From NCBI GenBank assembly GCA_019359515.1, contig JAHHHC010000010.1, positions 1 to 64,000 of the forward strand: a DNA stretch of 64,000 bases, read 5' to 3'. Origin of the DNA: Desmonostoc vinosum HA7617-LM4 (GTDB taxonomy: Bacteria; Cyanobacteriota; Cyanobacteriia; Cyanobacteriales; Nostocaceae). This document shows, piece after piece, positions 25,795 through 35,516 of this stretch. Both the position numbers and the translations under genes were made by a program. The notes below the pieces were generated by a model that saw only the letters and a program-made list of their open reading frames with translations, did no database searches and had not been told where the DNA came from. Position 1 is the first letter of the stretch. Each line of letters begins with the position of its first letter.

Positions 25795-27090
25795 ATGTCT
25801 GCGATGAAGGCTTCATTTTTCCAAAAAAACACTAGATTATTCCGGCATAAGCTGAAAAAATACTTGCGATCGCTCAATCAGTGGTTCTCAGATACGCCAG
25901 AAAGAGCGCTATTAGAAGCCTATCACGCAGCTCAAAAAATTAGAGATATTGAAATTGAATATTTTGGTAGCAAAAAAATATCTTCACAATCAATAATTTA
26001 TACTGAAAGTGTCATGTCTTATTGGCAAGTTTGCCTTAATAAAAACTTGACTATTATCAAAGTGAGGCTTGCAGAATTTCTACTTAGTCGTGAAATTATC
26101 AACATTTCTCATCCAATTTTGTTAGAAAAATTAAAATTCATTGATGAAGTTGTTGAAAAATATAATATCAAAATTGAACTAAATAATAACGCTGAATTAT
26201 TGCAAACTTCTCAGCCGCTACAAGTCAACCCTAATCAACCTAAAAAACAGCCAGAAATATCTCATAATAATGGTAATAAAATTACATCTATATTTCAAAA
26301 AACAGGAGTATTCCCCAGATCTATTGGTATAACATTAAAAAAAATCAAAGCAGATTTTTCGCCACAAGCCGAAGAAGAGTTCGTCAAAAACTATCGTATT
26401 TCTCGCAAGCGAACAATAACTGCTATTAGGTTTTTAATTATTTTAATTATTATACCGCTTTTAGTGCAAAATTTATCTAAACAAATTTTGTTATTCCCCA
26501 TAGTAGAGCGAATTAGAAGTGAGAACGCAATTGAAATATTTATCAATTCGGATATGGAGAAAGCAGCACTTAATGAGCTAAAAACTTTTGAAAGAAAATT
26601 AAGATTAGAATATTTACTTAATCCAGCCCCATCAATTTCCTCAGAATTAGAGCGAGACAAGATTAAACAAAAAGCTATAGAAATAGCTGAAAATTTTCGC
26701 ATTAAAAGTTCTACAGCTATTAGTAACGTTTTTGCTGATTTCATATCTTTAATTGCTTTCAGTATAGTAGTTGCTCTAAGTAAAAAAGAAATTGTCATAA
26801 TCAAATCGTTTATAGACAATGTTGTTTATGGACTTAGTGACAGCGCCAAGGCTTTTTTGATTATTTTATTCACAGACATTTTTGTAGGATTTCATTCACC
26901 ACATGGATGGGAGGTAATTCTTGAGGGGTTGACAGAACATTTAGGTTTACCAGCCAATAGAAACGCAATATTTCTATTCATCGCTACGTTTCCTGTAATT
27001 CTAGATACTATCTTTAAATACTGGATATTCCGCTATCTCAGTCGTTTATCTCCATCAGCATTGGCGACAATGAAGGAAATGAATGATTGA
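25795..27090 (+). CDS. pcxA: Proton extrusion protein PcxA (CemA homologue)
   Basis: 431 aa, usual length. A long soluble N-terminal part with the conserved start FSDTPERALLEAYHAAQKIR and then a membrane part: TM near 215 (AIRFLIILIIIPLLVQNL), an acidic/basic helical loop, TM near 330 (VFADFISLIAFSIVVALS), TM near 370 (AFLIILFTDIFVGFHSPHGW) and a last one near 405. HSPHGWE is the family signature. It is needed for light-driven H+ extrusion and is the cyanobacterial version of chloroplast CemA in the inner envelope. Confidence 0.93.
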   Translation: MSAMKASFFQKNTRLFRHKLKKYLRSLNQWFSDTPERALLEAYHAAQKIRDIEIEYFGSKKISSQSIIYTESVMSYWQVCLNKNLTIIKVRLAEFLLSREIINISHPILLEKLKFIDEVVEKYNIKIELNNNAELLQTSQPLQVNPNQPKKQPEISHNNGNKITSIFQKTGVFPRSIGITLKKIKADFSPQAEEEFVKNYRISRKRTITAIRFLIILIIIPLLVQNLSKQILLFPIVERIRSENAIEIFINSDMEKAALNELKTFERKLRLEYLLNPAPSISSELERDKIKQKAIEIAENFRIKSSTAISNVFADFISLIAFSIVVALSKKEIVIIKSFIDNVVYGLSDSAKAFLIILFTDIFVGFHSPHGWEVILEGLTEHLGLPANRNAIFLFIATFPVILDTIFKYWIFRYLSRLSPSALATMKEMND

Positions 27091-27091
27091 T

Positions 27092-27370
27092 GGGGAATGG
27101 GGAATGGGGAATGGGGAATTGGTGTTTGTTATTTCTCCCCCTGCTCCCCTGCTGACAAGTGTAGGTATTTTACATTCAGTCTGAAAAAGCCTATTTTTCT
27201 GTTCCGAAATCTTTCCCCGCGTCCCCCTTCGGGTGACGCTCGCAAGCTCGCTAACGCTGCGCTAACGCAGTCGCCTGCGGAGGGAAACCCTCCTTTACTC
27301 GCTGTCTCACCGCGTCCCCCCGTCCCCGCGTCAATCAAAACGCTGCCCCCATGCTTCCTCATTGCATAGC
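27092..27370. repeat. Repeat block behind pcxA
   Basis: Begins with the 7-bp tandem GGGGAATGGGGAATG type (27092-27125), then a block that starts GTGTAGGTATTTTACATTCA and contains AAAAAGCCTATTTTTC and a CGGGTGACGCTCGC/TAACGC-rich part. The same block appears at about 34243-34350 and, reversed, at 58410-58620. Frames read through this block on both strands are artefacts. Confidence 0.8.
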
Positions 27371-27421
27371 CGCTAACTGATTCGCTAGGCTATTAATACT
27401 TTGGTTACTTAAAGGTGTGCC

Positions 27422-27910
27422 ATGGATTTTGAAGGTGAAGCCACCACCCCAACTGCGACAGACAAGATAGAATTTGCTCAACCAATTACTACCCGTAAGC
27501 CACTAGAATTACTACGAGATACTGAGGCTTTGTTAAGGCGGCCGACTGTGGCGGCATTACTACCAGTTTTGCCGCCAAAACTGAGTTATGGATTTCAGGT
27601 GGCTTCATCTTTAGCAGATGACTCTTTAAAAGAACTGGCAGAAATTGATTTAGACAATATCAGTGATTTGGAACTGCGACCAGTGCGAATTCGTGTTGGT
27701 CTAAGCTGTGTCGGTTTTGGGGCACTAATGATACTAGTACTGGTACTCTACTTAAGTACTTTGCATCCTGACCTCAGTACTGTTCAACAGACTCGGCAAT
27801 ACTGGTATCTGTATGTCTGGTTTGTGAGTTTAGGTGTCACGGGGATGTTTATCTTGGGTCGTGAAGCAATGCGCCCCATACCAAAACAGCAAAAGTCATT
27901 GAGACGATGA
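27422..27910 (+). CDS. Membrane protein with two TM segments, 162 aa
   Basis: The first 95 residues are soluble and acidic (FEGEATTPTATDKIEFAQP, ASSLADDSLKELAEIDL), followed by two membrane helices: CVGFGALMILVLVLYLSTL (about 100-120) and YWYLYVWFVSLGVTGMFIL (about 132-150), then a short basic tail. This matches the general layout of a conserved cyanobacterial membrane protein; I do not know a function. Intact, with its own spacer. Confidence 0.65.
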   Translation: MDFEGEATTPTATDKIEFAQPITTRKPLELLRDTEALLRRPTVAALLPVLPPKLSYGFQVASSLADDSLKELAEIDLDNISDLELRPVRIRVGLSCVGFGALMILVLVLYLSTLHPDLSTVQQTRQYWYLYVWFVSLGVTGMFILGREAMRPIPKQQKSLRR

Positions 27911-28124
27911 AAAAGAACAGGAAACAGGGAACAGGGAATACTATGCTGCCCACAAGGGGCAATCTTCTCCTATCAAAGCAAGATCCCGAACGGTACGTAG
28001 CGGAACGAAGTTCGGCTTCAACTTTGACGTTTTGTGTAGATTTACGCAGGCGTATCAGTAAGCTAACAATCATTTAAACTGCATCCCCGTGTCTTTATGC
28101 AACCTGACTGTCGAGGTATTTAAG

Positions 28125-29009
28125 ATGAATCATGATACTTTTATTGTTCCACCTGGTTCCAAAATTTCTTTGCGAAAAAACTATGATTCAGCCTATAAAG
28201 CTAACTTTCATGAAAAAACTGACGCACCTGTCAAATTGCAAACAGATATTAAGCGATTAGCAATTTATCAAAATATTCTTTATGCTCAAAATACCTATGC
28301 TTTACTGATTATCTTTCAAGCAATGGATGCTGCTGGCAAAGACAGCACAATCAAACATGTGATGTCTGGTGTAAACCCGCAAGGATGCCAGGTATTTAGT
28401 TTCAAAGCCCCAAGTACGGAAGAATTAGACCATGACTACCTATGGCGTACAATGAAGGCTTTGCCAGAACGGGGTCGAATTGGCATATTTAACCGCTCAT
28501 ATTATGAAGAAGTTTTAGTGACTCGTGTTCATCCAGAAATTCTGCAAAACCAACAATTACCCCAAATTCCTCCAGGAAATCAAATCTGGAAACAACGCTT
28601 TGAAGAAATTAATAATTTAGAAAAATATTTAGTTAACAATGGTATTATTGTTCTCAAATTTTTTTTGAATGTATCTAAATCAGAGCAAAAAAAACGCTTT
28701 TTAGAGCGGATTGAATCATCCGAAAAGCATTGGAAGTTTTCAGTCAGTGATGTCCGCGAACGAGCTTTTTGGGATGATTACATAAATGCTTATGAAGCAG
28801 TTTTTAACCACACTAGTACTGAATGGGCACCGTGGTACATTATCCCTGCCGATCGCAAATGGTTTACACGCTTAGTAGTTGCTGACATTATCTGCACAAA
28901 ATTACAAGAACTTAACTTGCAGTACCCCATAGTTCGTGAAGAGCATAGGCAGCAACTTTTACAGGCGAAATATATCCTAGAGCAGGAAGACGAACTTAAT
29001 AATTCTTAA
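28125..29009 (+). CDS. ppk2: Polyphosphate kinase 2 (PPK2) family protein
   Basis: 294 aa from the ATG at 28125. Walker A is in [20 protein letters not shown] and the lid and Walker B region in [20 protein letters not shown]; the C-terminal helix pair has [19 protein letters not shown]. This is the single-domain PPK2 class. Such enzymes use polyphosphate to phosphorylate nucleoside mono- or diphosphates. The N-terminal DAAGKD and short length fit the AMP/ADP or GDP-using classes; which one is not certain. Confidence 0.93.
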   Translation: MNHDTFIVPPGSKISLRKNYDSAYKANFHEKTDAPVKLQTDIKRLAIYQNILYAQNTYALLIIFQAMDAAGKDSTIKHVMSGVNPQGCQVFSFKAPSTEELDHDYLWRTMKALPERGRIGIFNRSYYEEVLVTRVHPEILQNQQLPQIPPGNQIWKQRFEEINNLEKYLVNNGIIVLKFFLNVSKSEQKKRFLERIESSEKHWKFSVSDVRERAFWDDYINAYEAVFNHTSTEWAPWYIIPADRKWFTRLVVADIICTKLQELNLQYPIVREEHRQQLLQAKYILEQEDELNNS

Positions 29010-29929
29010 TATTTACTTTACAATTCTTAACATTTTTCTCTTGAAGCTTGCAGAGTGGGCGTTGCAAAGTATACTCCGTTTTCGTATATTCGCATATAAC
29101 TTTATAACGTTTCAATGAACTTTGCTGTCTTTTTTAAGATCTCTGATCAGCATGGTAACAGTTGGGCTAGCCAATATGAAGATCGCTTTTGAAGTTGCGA
29201 TCGCATCTCCCCAATGCCTTGACTGGTAAGGAAAATCTGATCTGGGAACTATGCTCTGAATTAGCGCTGAACAGAGAAAACTCTGCCCAAACTATGGCAG
29301 ACATAAAGCGAGTCAATGGGTTGTTTTTTGGTCAGCAAATCTCCCAAAAACGGCAACGGCATCAATAAACGCAACAATCTGGCACTTTTCTACCTTCTAT
29401 GATACGCTCTTGGCTTGAGGAGTCATGCCTCTTTTGGAGTAGAAATTTTAGAGTTTGAATTGTTTAACCAGCGTATTTTGCTGATTTAAACCTGACAGAT
29501 AATACTATTCATACTCCAATTGGTTTGAGTTAGAGCTGATTGAGCCAATCTATTTTGTGAGCGTACACGCTATGTCTCGCTAAACCTCTCTGTACAAGAG
29601 TTTTCAATGTTCTGACCTCTGACTCCTTGAAATTGAGTTTGTTATGTCCATCTGAAAATCGTTCTTAAGAAGTCTAGAACACTATCCGTAGATTGTAGAA
29701 GGCGTGAAACGTTGACTATGAGAAAGTTTGAGGAACCATACAACAATTCTGATTGGAACAGAACCATCTGTAAACAGTTAAGAATTTAAGTATATCTACT
29801 CAGGCATAATTTGGATGGTGATGCGAGTCTTCCATGGATAAAACCACCCACCTGAATCTCTGAGAAAAATCAAAATCTTTCTAGAAACGCAGAGTGGAAT
29901 TTTCATTAGGAAAAGGTGCAGATCACGTT
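29010..29929. other. 920-base spacer before a secreted PKD protein
   Basis: Mostly non-coding. A frame at 29213-29368 has protein-like sequence (ALTGKENLIWELCSELALNR, then IKRVNGLFFGQQISQKRQ) but no ATG start; it could start at TTG 29219 (50 aa) or be a gene relic. The last 200 bases should include the promoter of the large secreted protein. A ribosome-like AGGAAAAGG lies at about 29910. Confidence 0.35.
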
Positions 29930-31939
29930 ATGTCTTTTGGTAAGTACTATCGACCGTTGCTCACAACTGTTTTGAGTATCGTGCCTTTTTCCTCTCTCGC
30001 CATCCCACTGCAAGCGCAAGGAAATTTAGGTCATAGCACCTACACTATGTCCTCAGGTACGTTGTTAGCTCAAACGAGTACCACACTATCAGCACAGGCA
30101 GGCCCAGATAAGAGTGTCACACTTCCCTACACGTTTGTTACTGTAAGTGGTGTTGTACAAGGTGGAACAGCTCAATGGGCGCAAGTCAGCGGCCCCAAAA
30201 AAGCATTAATTAAAAACTCCGCTTCTGCAACAACCGTGTTCAAATTCGATAGGGCAGGTACGTATGTAATGCGGCTCACGGCTCTTTCCAGTGGTGGGGC
30301 AAAAAAAACTGACGAAGTCACTATCACGGTGAATCCAAACCCTGTGGTGATTAGTGGAACATCCACACCGCTTGATCATCTCAAAGTTAAAATTCTACCT
30401 GTATATAAGCAAGGAAGTACTCTCCTACCTTTGACCCATTCCAGTTGTGGGTTATCTGAGAATATCTCTGTAGAACTTGCTAAAAATTGGGGTTTTGCAC
30501 TACAGGTAGGGGCCGCAGATGCAAGGTATTTGGACTATGGGCCTAACTACGGCTTTGACCAAAACAACTTTGTCAAACTCATCAAGGCTAATCCGGGAAA
30601 ATACAGCCTTGCAGTCGGATTGGGTTCTATGTATTCCTACTTCGATAACTACGATGGACGCCATCCCGACCTGCCAAAACTACCCGCAACGACCTGGCTA
30701 CGTGATTCATCAGGGAAAATTATTCTCAGCGATGGGCGGCCAACAGTCAGTCCTGCGGCTCCCAATGAAACATTCGAGATTATCGGTAATTTTATTGGTC
30801 AGTCGTTAGGCCCTCTAGAAAAACTCGCTGGACAGCCAATCAAAATATTTCTCAACGGTGGGGAATATGGGCTGTGGCTCATTGGTGATGGGGGCCCTGC
30901 TTACTTGCAGAAAGACCCCACGGTGGTAGCCGATTTCAATAAATCTGGTCTGACAGACTGGTACGCCTATGTCTCGCGCAACAAAGCCCGGCAGGAGGGA
31001 GTACTAAAAGAGACCATGTATAAGTACTTAAACACTCGTCCGGCGTATTCTTGGTATCAAGAGCAATATGGTACTGAACGTGGTCGATGGTTCAACTGGA
31101 AGGGATGGATGTTTTTGTATGAGTACTTTCTCAACTCTTCTGGTAAACCAATAGTCTCTGATTACCCTGCACCAGAAATGTACTACAACTTCCACAACTC
31201 CGGCTGGTCTGGAGTGCATTGGGGAAGTATGGTACCGTGGGATGCGTTAACTCAAGCACTCAACAATATCTCTGGAACTATTAGTCTGGGACAACCGCTT
31301 GTTTATCCTTGGATTAGTGGCGGTTGGGAAGGATGGGATGGTCAGCCTATCACCGACATTCACAGATATTTCGGGATGTTGAAGATGTACTACACTGCTG
31401 GGGCTATTGGTTCTACAACTGGATATTTCGTATGTAGTGGCCCTCTATGGGAAGCACTGAAAATCAACAAACAAGTAGGTACTACAACACCCATACTAAT
31501 CAATCACCTAGCGGTCGCTGGCAGAATACATGCCCTCTTCTCACACCTTGAAGAATATCTGCGTAATGGTGATCTGCTTCCTGGGCCTAACCAACATCCC
31601 TATTCAGGCAAAGATGGTACTAAAGCATTGCCGGCGATGGAGTTTCCTGTAGAGGGGGAAACAGCACAACAACCTGGCGCATTTGGCCCCATCACTATCC
31701 CGACGGCACGGGTTTTGGCGCGCAAAATTCGTGGTGAAGACCGATGGCTAGTTACTGCTTGGGCAAATGTGGGCGAAGACCGTGATATTAAAGTCACGAT
31801 TGATTATAAACTCGGCCCTCTGACTTTACGTGCAAGAAAAGCCGGTTCTGTGTATGTAGTAACCATTGTGAATGGTAAGCCGAAGGTGACTCTGATAGAC
31901 ACGTATGCAACCAACCCAACAGCTAGTTTCTTCCCCTAA
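29930..31939 (+). CDS. Large secreted protein with a PKD domain and a glycoside-hydrolase-like body
   Basis: 669 aa. The frame is open from a GTG at 29894, but ATG 29930 begins a signal peptide (FGKYYRPLLTTVLSIVPFSS, cut near LQAQ). Residues about 50-140 form a PKD/REJ-type beta domain (AGPDKSVTLPYTFVTVSG ... AGTYVMRLTALSSGGAK). Then a long domain rich in W, Y, G and D (LNGGEYGLWLIGDGGPAY, YSWYQEQYGTERGRWFNW, YPWISGGWEGWDGQ, YYTAGAIGSTTGYF), suggesting a TIM-barrel glycosidase, and a C-terminal beta domain (EDRWLVTAWANVGEDRDIKV) like those that close such barrels. I do not recognise a GH family; substrate unknown. A perfect 12-bp terminator follows. Confidence 0.7.
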   Translation: MSFGKYYRPLLTTVLSIVPFSSLAIPLQAQGNLGHSTYTMSSGTLLAQTSTTLSAQAGPDKSVTLPYTFVTVSGVVQGGTAQWAQVSGPKKALIKNSASATTVFKFDRAGTYVMRLTALSSGGAKKTDEVTITVNPNPVVISGTSTPLDHLKVKILPVYKQGSTLLPLTHSSCGLSENISVELAKNWGFALQVGAADARYLDYGPNYGFDQNNFVKLIKANPGKYSLAVGLGSMYSYFDNYDGRHPDLPKLPATTWLRDSSGKIILSDGRPTVSPAAPNETFEIIGNFIGQSLGPLEKLAGQPIKIFLNGGEYGLWLIGDGGPAYLQKDPTVVADFNKSGLTDWYAYVSRNKARQEGVLKETMYKYLNTRPAYSWYQEQYGTERGRWFNWKGWMFLYEYFLNSSGKPIVSDYPAPEMYYNFHNSGWSGVHWGSMVPWDALTQALNNISGTISLGQPLVYPWISGGWEGWDGQPITDIHRYFGMLKMYYTAGAIGSTTGYFVCSGPLWEALKINKQVGTTTPILINHLAVAGRIHALFSHLEEYLRNGDLLPGPNQHPYSGKDGTKALPAMEFPVEGETAQQPGAFGPITIPTARVLARKIRGEDRWLVTAWANVGEDRDIKVTIDYKLGPLTLRARKAGSVYVVTIVNGKPKVTLIDTYATNPTASFFP

Positions 31940-31968
31940 GCTGTTGTTATGGGATTTTGCTTTGAAGT

Positions 31969-31995
31969 TCTGAGCGTAGGAAACCTACGCTCAGA
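31969..31995 (+). terminator. Strong intrinsic terminator behind the PKD protein
   Basis: TCTGAGCGTAGG (31969-31980), loop AAA, exact complement (31984-31995), then TTTCTGTATTTTT. It lies 30 bases past the stop codon and 40 bases before the end of the convergent gene, so it can serve both. Confidence 0.85.
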
Positions 31996-32035
31996 TTTCT
32001 GTATTTTTCTATGTCCCAATTGCGGAGTAGCTCAC

Positions 32036-33268
32036 TTAAAATACCTGCTCAAAAGCCTGAATGAGTCTGTCAACTTCTGCAAACGTGTTGTAGTGTACCA
32101 TACTTACTCGCACTACCCCAGCTTGCGAAGCTAATCCTAAGTATTCAATTAGTCGTTTGGCGTAAAAATCTCCATAACGAATCCCAATGTGATGTTGGTC
32201 AATTTTGATGGGAATAGTTGAGCTATCAATTCCATTTACGACAAAAGATATTGTTGGCACACGGAGTTCACAATTAGCTTTTGTGTGCCCAATTACTCGC
32301 ACACGCGGCTTGCTGTTAAGGTAATTTAGTAAGCGATCGCTAATTTTTTCTTCATACATGCTAATTAGGTCAAATGCCTGCACCATTTGACTTCGCAAAT
32401 CAGATATAGTTTGATTACCATAATGTAGTTGTGCTAGTTCGCTCAGATAATCACACAAACCTAGCATTCCATAACTTAATTCAAAATTGACATTTCCTAG
32501 TTGGAATTTATAAGGAATATCTGTTTGCTCAATAAAATAATGATTAAGTCCAGGTAATCTTAATAAATGCTCTTTTTTTCCATAAAGTAAAGCATGGTGT
32601 GGCCCATAAACTTTATAAAAGCTCAATGCATAGAAATCTACATCTAAATCTTGAACATCAACTAATCTATGCGGTGCATAAGCTACGCCATCTACACAAA
32701 TCATCGCTCCACGTGCATGTACAAATGCAGAAATTTCTTTGATAGGGTTGATAGTGCCCAGTATATTAGAAGCATGAGTCAAGGCTACTAATTTTGTACG
32801 CTGACTCATCAATGGCTCTAAATCTTCTAAATGCAGTTCTAAAGTATCTGAACGAATTTTCCAAACTTTAATCTTCATGCCTTGCTTTTCTAAAGCAACC
32901 CAAGCACCAATATTGGCTTCATGGTCGCAATTAGTCACAATAATTTCATCACCAGAGGCGAAAGTTTGACTTAAGCAAATTGAGAGAACTTTTAACATCA
33001 TTGTTGTAGATGGGCCCATGACTACCTCTTGGGGAAACTTGGCATTAATCAAAGTAGTCATTCCTTTTGTTGCCAATGCTAAGCGTTCTCCTGCAAGTTG
33101 AGAAACTGCATAAGAGGCTCCTAACTGAACATCAGAAGTTAGAAGAAATTCACTAATTCTGTCTACTACTTTCTTGAGAGTTTGAGAACCGCCAGCATTA
33201 TCAAAAAAAGTCCATTGACCTGCTAATGCCGGGAAAGATTGGCGTACTTTATCAATATTTAAGAGCAT
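32036..33268 (-). CDS. Cysteine-desulfurase-like PLP enzyme (class V aminotransferase)
   Basis: 410 aa. Starts MLLNIDKVRQSFPALAGQWT, with FDNAGGSQ typical of the cysteine-desulfurase-like family (TIGR01976). Cofactor residues: VTNCDHEANIGAW, VDGVAYAPHRLVDV (the aspartate that pairs with the pyridine N) and SFYKVYGPHHALLYG with the Schiff-base lysine. The mobile catalytic cysteine loop of IscS/SufS is not apparent, so the activity may be another PLP-dependent C-N or C-S reaction. It stands alone, convergent with the PKD gene. Confidence 0.85.
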   Translation of the reverse strand: MLLNIDKVRQSFPALAGQWTFFDNAGGSQTLKKVVDRISEFLLTSDVQLGASYAVSQLAGERLALATKGMTTLINAKFPQEVVMGPSTTMMLKVLSICLSQTFASGDEIIVTNCDHEANIGAWVALEKQGMKIKVWKIRSDTLELHLEDLEPLMSQRTKLVALTHASNILGTINPIKEISAFVHARGAMICVDGVAYAPHRLVDVQDLDVDFYALSFYKVYGPHHALLYGKKEHLLRLPGLNHYFIEQTDIPYKFQLGNVNFELSYGMLGLCDYLSELAQLHYGNQTISDLRSQMVQAFDLISMYEEKISDRLLNYLNSKPRVRVIGHTKANCELRVPTISFVVNGIDSSTIPIKIDQHHIGIRYGDFYAKRLIEYLGLASQAGVVRVSMVHYNTFAEVDRLIQAFEQVF

Positions 33269-33599
33269 AGTAAAAGTTTCCTATAAAAGTTAAAGCAGTA
33301 AACATTGATCATAACAGATTGGTTAATAATGCATTCTTTAAAAAAATGTATCGGCAAATACTAAGAGCAAGTATTTTTGAATGCATCTAAATTATAAATT
33401 AATAATTTACTCAGCAAAATTACTTGTAAAACAAGTATATTTAGAAACCAAAAGAGTATATAAATGATGTGTTCGACTGTAAAGACCCATGTTTTTATTC
33501 TTCACAATTTACTCCAATTTTTCTGATAAGTTTAAATTAGAGCCAAAGCAGCTATTGTATTGACTCTTAATTCCTTAAATACGAACAAAGGAACGAGCT
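33269..33599. other. Divergent spacer, AT-rich
   Basis: No gene or clear repeat. It must contain promoters for the PLP enzyme and for the DUF4327 gene; an AAAGGA ribosome-like site is present at about 33588. Confidence 0.3.
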
Positions 33600-33821
33600 A
33601 TGGATGCTGCTGTTACATATGATATTGAGCTGATTAAAGCAGAAGCATGTCAACTTGTAAAAAGGGGACTTGTTAACCGTCAGCAACCAATTTACGTCCT
33701 CTGTAAATATATCCCAGACCGCGACTGGGTTTATTTTGAACTTGAATTAGAAAAAAATGAGTTTCTGCTCAGAGATAGAATTATTGATTTGCTCGATCAC
33801 GAATATTGGGGAGATGATTAA
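33600..33821 (+). CDS. DUF4327 family protein
   Basis: 73 aa. Matches the small cyanobacterial DUF4327 family over its length: YDIELIKAEACQLVKRGLVN, RQQPIYVLCKYIPDRDWVYF and FLLRDRIIDLLDHEYWGDD. Acidic, soluble and probably helical. No function is known for the family. Preceded by an AAAGGA-type ribosome site (about 33588) and followed by 730 bases of repeat DNA. Confidence 0.85.
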   Translation: MDAAVTYDIELIKAEACQLVKRGLVNRQQPIYVLCKYIPDRDWVYFELELEKNEFLLRDRIIDLLDHEYWGDD

Positions 33822-33954
33822 AACTTGATCTGGAATCCAAAACATAATATCAGCATTCTAAATCAATTGAGTGATAAAAATTAATACTTTTCAGTTGTTC
33901 AGCTAACGTGTGTTCAAGTAACATATTTTGTGGTTGAGACTGTCATTAGTCATT

Positions 33955-34121
33955 AGACCTCTTGCAAAAGTCGGATACTCGCCAGAAAATAAATTTTCTG
34001 GCTGATAACTCAAGTCGGTTTCAACCGACTAATAACAGTATTTTTAGTCCGTTTCAACGGACTTTTGCTATTAGGCAGAGACTTGAGTCTCTGACGGTTC
34101 AAGTATTTTTGCAAGAAGTCT
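33955..34121. repeat. 167-bp MITE-like element with four hairpins
   Basis: The ends are AGACCTCTTGCAAAAG (33955-33970) and its near-complement ending 34121. Inside, four perfect small palindromes follow one another: GCCAGAAAAT (33981-34002), AGTCGGTT (34013-34030), AGTCCGTT (34046-34063) and CAGAGACT (34076-34093), each with a 2-base centre. A fused pair of the same ends occurs at 6734-6752. No ORF of note; probably a non-autonomous element moved by a transposase elsewhere. Confidence 0.8.
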
Positions 34122-34242
34122 ATTTGTCATTTGTATTTACAAAAGACAAAGACAAATAATATGGTGTTCGGCTAAAAACTTATCATTGCCACTTACAGAT
34201 GGGGCCTTAAAAGTTTGTGCTTTTTCCCTACCCCCTGCCCCC

Positions 34243-34350
34243 TCACAAGTGTAGGTTTTTCACATTCAATCCGAAAAAGCCTATTTTTCCGTTGCGAAAT
34301 CTTTCTGTGCGTCCTCGCGTCTTTGCGTCGATTAAAACGCAAAATATTAA
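34243..34350. repeat. GTGTAGGTTTTTCACATTCA repeat block
   Basis: Shares GTGTAGG-TTT-ACATTCA, AAAAAGCCTATTTTTC and CGAAATCTTTC with the blocks at 27155-27345 and (reversed) 58535-58600. Followed by CGCGTCTTTGCGTC words. Confidence 0.75.
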
Positions 34351-34561
34351 AAACCTACACCTGTCAGCTACTCCCGGCCTCTTATCAATATCTCTATAGG
34401 CATAAATAAGAAAAATAATTTAATGATAATTACATCTCTAGGCTCACGTCATTGCCAGCAAAAAAACGTTAACACTAAAGATAAGCTTTTTTAACTCATA
34501 AAACTGGGTGTAATTAACAATTTCCAGTCAAGAACACGAAATAGGGCCAAGAGTGATAGAA

Positions 34562-35017
34562 ATGACTACTGCTAAAAACTACGACCAACAAATTCACAAG
34601 CTGCGTGAGCTACTTCAAGGTATTGATTATGGTATGTTTACGACAGTCGATGAAGATGGAAGCTTACATAGTTGTCCTATGTCGATTAGTAGTGAGATTA
34701 ATTCTGATGGTACACTTTGGTTTTTTATCTATGCCAGTTCCCATAAAGTGAAAGAGGTTGAACACTATCAACAGGTAAACGTCAGTTTCTCGTCACCTGA
34801 TTGCGAACGATACATTTCTATATCAGGCACAGCACAACAGATAAAAGACCGCGACAAAATGCGGGAATTATGGAAACCAGAACTGCAAACTTGGTTTCCG
34901 AAGGGATTAGATGAACCCGATATTACTTTACTCAAAGTAAATATCAGTAAAGCTGATTACTGGGATAGTCGAGCCAAATTTAAGCCCCAGACTATTAGTT
35001 TTATGAGTTATGCCTAA
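34562..35017 (+). CDS. Pyridoxamine 5'-phosphate oxidase-like (general stress) protein
   Basis: 151 aa (154 from the GTG at 34553). A flavin-binding split barrel of the general stress FMN-binding group: KLRELLQGIDYGMFTTVDED, HSCPMSISSEINSDGTLWFF, SSHKVKEVEHYQQVNVSFSS and the C-terminal KADYWDSR. These bind FMN or F420-like cofactors; most are uncharacterised, with roles in stress. The W-D at the C-terminus (YWDS) is typical of the group. Soluble and intact; transcribed alone. Confidence 0.85.
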   Translation: MTTAKNYDQQIHKLRELLQGIDYGMFTTVDEDGSLHSCPMSISSEINSDGTLWFFIYASSHKVKEVEHYQQVNVSFSSPDCERYISISGTAQQIKDRDKMRELWKPELQTWFPKGLDEPDITLLKVNISKADYWDSRAKFKPQTISFMSYA

Positions 35018-35516
35018 TGTGAATTAAATTGGTTGAGACTGGAAAGTAAGACCATTAATACTAAAATATTGAATGCGATCGCAACTCTACCAATTATATT
35101 AGTCAAAGGCGGAAATGACTTGACAGTTGGTATTAGTGGCTTAGCTGGGTTTATTGCTTTAATTTTGGTTATTATCTGCTTGCTAAGCTGTTCCATATAT
35201 AACTTACATAATTAGGGCGGGCAAGATGCCCACCCCACAAGAGTTTTATTTAATTTGATTATGTAATTTAGATGTTTTTTAGCTTAACCCTTTTATGTCA
35301 CTCTCGGAAAGTAATAATCAAAGCAAGATTCTGAAACTTTCATCCAATCTAGCTTTGAGCCTTTATTTTCTAACAGTAACTAAAATTTATAACCAAAAGC
35401 TTAAAACTAAAGCTCCAAAAGGCTTTCAGCGATAGGCTTCTCCCAAACTGACAAAACAGGGTTAATCTACGATTTGCTTTTTGCCAAGCAAGGGATAATG
35501 ATTAGTTAAAACTTGG
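35018..35516. other. Spacer with a doubtful small membrane ORF
   Basis: A frame at 35033-35215 (TTG start, 60 codons) ends in a hydrophobic helix (GLAGFIALILVIICLLSCSI). An antisense frame of equal length covers the same bases, so neither is secure. The rest (35216-35516) shows nothing beyond AT-rich sequence. Confidence 0.3.

Larger units (their letters stand above)
33822..34552. other. 730-base spacer made mostly of repeats
   Basis: Contains the 167-bp inverted-repeat element at 33955-34121, the repeat block at 34243-34350 and a stretch with TAGGCATAAATAAG. No gene is recognised; the small frames here are repeat-derived. Confidence 0.5.

Noticed and set aside
27097-27369. Overlapping ORFs on both strands behind pcxA
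   Set aside because: They translate a repeat block that recurs at 34243 and 58410; no ribosome site and no protein-like composition.
34215-34409. Two frames of about 60 codons
   Set aside because: Both lie in the GTGTAGG repeat block, which is non-coding elsewhere.
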